A DNA stretch of 21,465 bases, from NCBI GenBank assembly GCA_014621425.1, contig JAANBB010000583.1:1-21465 (forward strand), given 5' to 3'. Shown one piece after another: positions 18,973 to 21,465 of the stretch; the stretch's first letter is position 1, and each line of letters begins with the position of its first letter. Both the position numbers and the translations under genes were made by a program. This stretch comes from Cylindrodendrum hubeiense (Eukaryota > Ascomycota > Sordariomycetes > Hypocreales > Nectriaceae). The notes under the pieces are model-generated. The model worked only from the letters and a program-made list of their open reading frames with translations, had not been told where the DNA came from and did not search any database.

Positions 18973-20340
18973 CGGGAGAAAAAGCTCCCTCTCTCCCTGT
19001 TGGCCGGTTGGGGGCTGGTTTAGGCCCTTTGGGGCTCATCGTCTCCATGCCCGATGGAAGGGGCCGGGCGGCGCACTAATCGAGGGCGTGTCTGATCTGG
19101 GCGAGATTAGGTCGACGGGCCATCTGGGCAATGGGCACCCGCCAGCCCGGCGCCGTCGACAACTTCGCGTGGTGGCGGATGGGCCGCCTGCGATCCCTGC
19201 TCCTTGGGGGTGGTGTGTGGGAACGACGCAATGGGAACTCCAGGATGCCCCCTTGAGACCTGGAACTCTCACAGGCCAACTGGGTGTCCTCGACTCGGGG
19301 AGTGATCCTAGCCCGCTGACGTATTTGGCAACGGTACCGCCCATCCGTTTGGGTGCCCTCAATCTAGAGCCCATCTGGCTCATCGACCATCGCCCATCGT
19401 TCTGCTATATCGACGCCCGGCGCAGTCAGGGCTGTCCCGTGGCTGGTACCCGTCGAGTTTCCCTGCCCTTGCCCTCCCAACTGTCCACCCACTGTCCACT
19501 TTCTACTGTCCCATGTTCCATGCCCGATGCGACGGACCATTATTCATTCCCCAATGCCATATTCCTTCCTTCCGTCAATCCATATCTCGCATCCTCTTAA
19601 GCAGTGACCCTTGGTGTTCCTTTGCTCGCATTCCCACACCCCGGCGGCCGGGTGGACTGGACAGGGTAGGGAGGGTGTGAGCGCCGCCGTCCTGCTGGAT
19701 CGAGGTGTGATGTGTCGACAGGAGACCGACCGCCAACCCAGGCCCCCGCGACAGACTGCCGACGGAATGGTGCCCTGGCGGGCCACGAGAGAGGCTCAGC
19801 AGCAGCGCCAAAAGCAACAACTGTGCATGCGGTAGGCCAAGCGCTGCAGCCGTCGCCTGTCGATTTGACTCTCCTGTCCGTCCCATCCCCATCCCATCCA
19901 TCACATTCCCCTTCCGCTACCCTCCCCGTGGACGTCTCTTGAGGGACTTCCCCGAGTCGACAAGCTCCAAGCCTCACTCGCCCAAACAAATCGATCAGCC
20001 CCAAGCAGCGCCTCTAGAGTCCATGCCACCCTGGCAAATAAAAAACAATACGCTGTCGGTTCCCAGTTGAGTGGCATTGGGGGTGGTCCGGGGGATGCTG
20101 GTGGTTCGCTGTGGGCTGCCCAGCCAGACCGCCCCCAGAGGCAAGCACCCTTGTCCAGTCGTACCATTTTTCGGTGCTCGAGATTGGAGATCTCCAAGCC
20201 CAGGCGCTACTGCACGAAGCTATCGTCACGACCCTGGCTGTCGGTGCAGAACTGTCACGACCGTGTCGATGATGTCGATGAGCCCCCCGAATGTCTCGCC
20301 CTCGCCTTGGGCTGTCACCTGCTGGGCGGCCGCGCCTGAA
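18973..20340. other. Gene-poor GC-rich interval, part 6
   Basis: No gene is supported. The longest frames are 170 codons (19088-19600, plus), 145 (20014-20451, minus) and 135 (19597-20004, minus). All lack recognisable domains and overlap each other. Confidence 0.55.
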
Positions 20341-20821
20341 GCCCCTTTTCGACCATGTCTTTGAGTCGGTGGTGGAGAGACGTGAGAAAAGAGATTGGGG
20401 AGAACAGTCTGAGCCGAGGAGATGACACCGCCCTGGATCTTTGCGAGACAATGGGAGAAACCGCTTTTGCTCAACATGGGCTTTTGTTCTTGACCTTCCA
20501 TGGCTCGCGATTGCCCGTCTCCCCCGGTCCGCTCATCCTTGTTCCGTTCCTTGGCTCCCCGAATCCTGACATCGCACTCCCCCCTCTTCCCTCCACCGTA
20601 CCGTATTGTAACCGTCCCTGCACCCCGGCATCCCTACCAGATTCCTCTGGAAGCGAACTTCACGCCCCTGTCTCCCAGGAGGGTACAGAGTACTGCCAGC
20701 CGCAGCCTCCATCGAGGGTAACCACCCTCCTGCGGAAACGAGTGCAATGCAGCACGCCGGTCTCTCTCGCCGCAGCACGCCCTCCCTTCCCCAGCGAGCG
20801 CCTTGCACCAGCTGCGCGGGC

Positions 20822-20843
20822 GAAGTGCTTGAAGTGCTTGAAG
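20822..20843. repeat. GAAGTGCTT microrepeat
   Basis: Two perfect 9-nt units and the start of a third (GAAG) lie in tandem. Confidence 0.8.
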
Positions 20844-21205
20844 CCATCAGAGCATGTACACCTCCCACCTCCCACCCCTTCTGTCACATCTGCATTCACC
20901 CATTCACCTTGGGGCGGGACGGTCCAGTACCTTGCTAGCAGCGGGAGGTACATGGCGATGCCAAGTACCCATACTTTGGAACCGGCTGATCCATGCTCAG
21001 GCCTCCGAACTGGACTGACAATAGTCGACATCGTAAACCCCGGCCGGGGCTGGGGTTTGCCTGGGCTGCTGAGTTGCTGGCTCTCTCCATGGTAAGGCAC
21101 AAGGCATGGATGCGTCTGATGTCCGCTATGTCTCTCCCCAGGGCTGGCTTGCTGGTTCCCCGTAGGCTCAGGTCGTTTTCCGTAACTGCTGTCCATCCCC
21201 ATCGC

Positions 21206-21220
21206 ATGGATGGATGGATG
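21206..21220. repeat. ATGG microsatellite
   Basis: Three perfect ATGG units are followed by a partial fourth. Confidence 0.8.
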
Positions 21221-21271
21221 ACTGCTGATCTCATATTTGGCCTCGTACCGCGCTGCACCACATTTTGCTGA

Positions 21272-21465
21272 TTTTTCTTCCGCTGCTCCCCTTCTCCTTC
21301 TTCCGATCCTTCTTCTGCTCTTTCCTCTTCCGCCTTCCGTTTTCCGCCTTCTTCCTTCCTTCCCTTTTACCTCCTTCCGCTTTCTGCTGCTTTCTGCTGC
21401 TTCCTTGCCGGATTGAACCAACATCGCCAACTCCACAGCAAACATCATCCTCGATACCCTCCCAA
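21272..21465 (+). promoter_or_regulatory. Pyrimidine-rich tract and leader of a rightward gene
   Basis: From 21272 to about 21406 the plus strand is almost wholly C and T. It includes two tandem TTTCTGCTGC units (21381-21400) and many CTTC/TTCC units. It is followed by a CA-rich stretch with ACCAACATCG, CAACTCCACAGC and CATCATCCTCG. CT-rich tracts followed by CA-rich leaders are common at fungal promoters and 5' UTRs, so a plus-strand gene probably starts just past the window. Its identity cannot be read from here. Confidence 0.55.

Larger units (their letters stand above)
20341..21271. other. Distal upstream region of the gene to the right
   Basis: The plus strand is C/T-rich, especially 20500-20900. 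Frames of 246 codons (plus) and 262 codons (minus) are open largely because of that strand bias. Given the leader-like end of the window, this stretch is most simply upstream sequence. Confidence 0.45.

Noticed and set aside
20660..21448. Longest open frame in the window, 262 codons, minus strand
   Set aside because: Its N-terminal part is the complement of the pyrimidine tract, so it is all K/R/E/G codons that cannot form stops. The rest is R/P/S/G-rich with no domain, and the opposite strand looks like promoter sequence.
1..21465. tRNA, 5S or large rRNA genes and CRISPR arrays
   Set aside because: I saw no GGTTCRA-type B-box with a pairing acceptor stem, no rRNA core sequence, and no regularly spaced repeat with unique spacers.

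Overview
The window is from a filamentous ascomycete, probably a sordariomycete. The evidence is one complete gamma-tubulin gene cut by six short GT-AG introns (50-132 nt) with fungal CTAAC/CTAAT-type branch points, in DNA that is mostly 55-60% GC by spot counts. The class placement is inference. The gamma-tubulin reading frame and family are certain.

Layout. 1-356 is the gamma-tubulin upstream region, with a TTAGGTAGAGTAGG tandem repeat, an AGCACCAAG-type repeat and upstream ATGs. 357-2231 is gamma-tubulin (seven exons, 462 aa), which carries the conserved tubulin motifs. 2232-2562 is its 3' flank. 2563-2808 is an 81-aa open frame with a good start context and a strongly GC-ending first half, the only other protein-gene candidate worth naming. 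About 2880-4060 is an AT-richer island with no recognisable gene. 4375-5327 and 6267-7055 hold coding-like but interrupted frames that may be decayed genes; I could not identify them.

From about 7 kb to the right edge I found no convincing gene on either strand. Open frames there are many but short (at most 262 codons), usually open in several frames at once, rich in R/P/S/G/C/W, and often explained by simple repeats. No tRNA or rRNA gene and no intact transposon was seen. The stretch is dotted with micro- and minisatellites, the clearest being a GCACA array at 16061-16125. The right end (21272-21465) is a pyrimidine-rich tract followed by a CA-rich leader-like sequence, which looks like the promoter and 5' UTR of a gene starting beyond the window. 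One reading is therefore gamma-tubulin on the left, a very long upstream/regulatory region of some 14-18 kb, and a rightward gene outside the window.

The most useful unexplained signals are the size of this gene-poor GC-rich interval, a 9-mer (AGGTTAGGT, or its complement) found at four places including both sides of gamma-tubulin, and an 18-nt sequence shared by two CACCAAG-type repeat clusters 5.4 kb apart. No multi-gene system is apparent.
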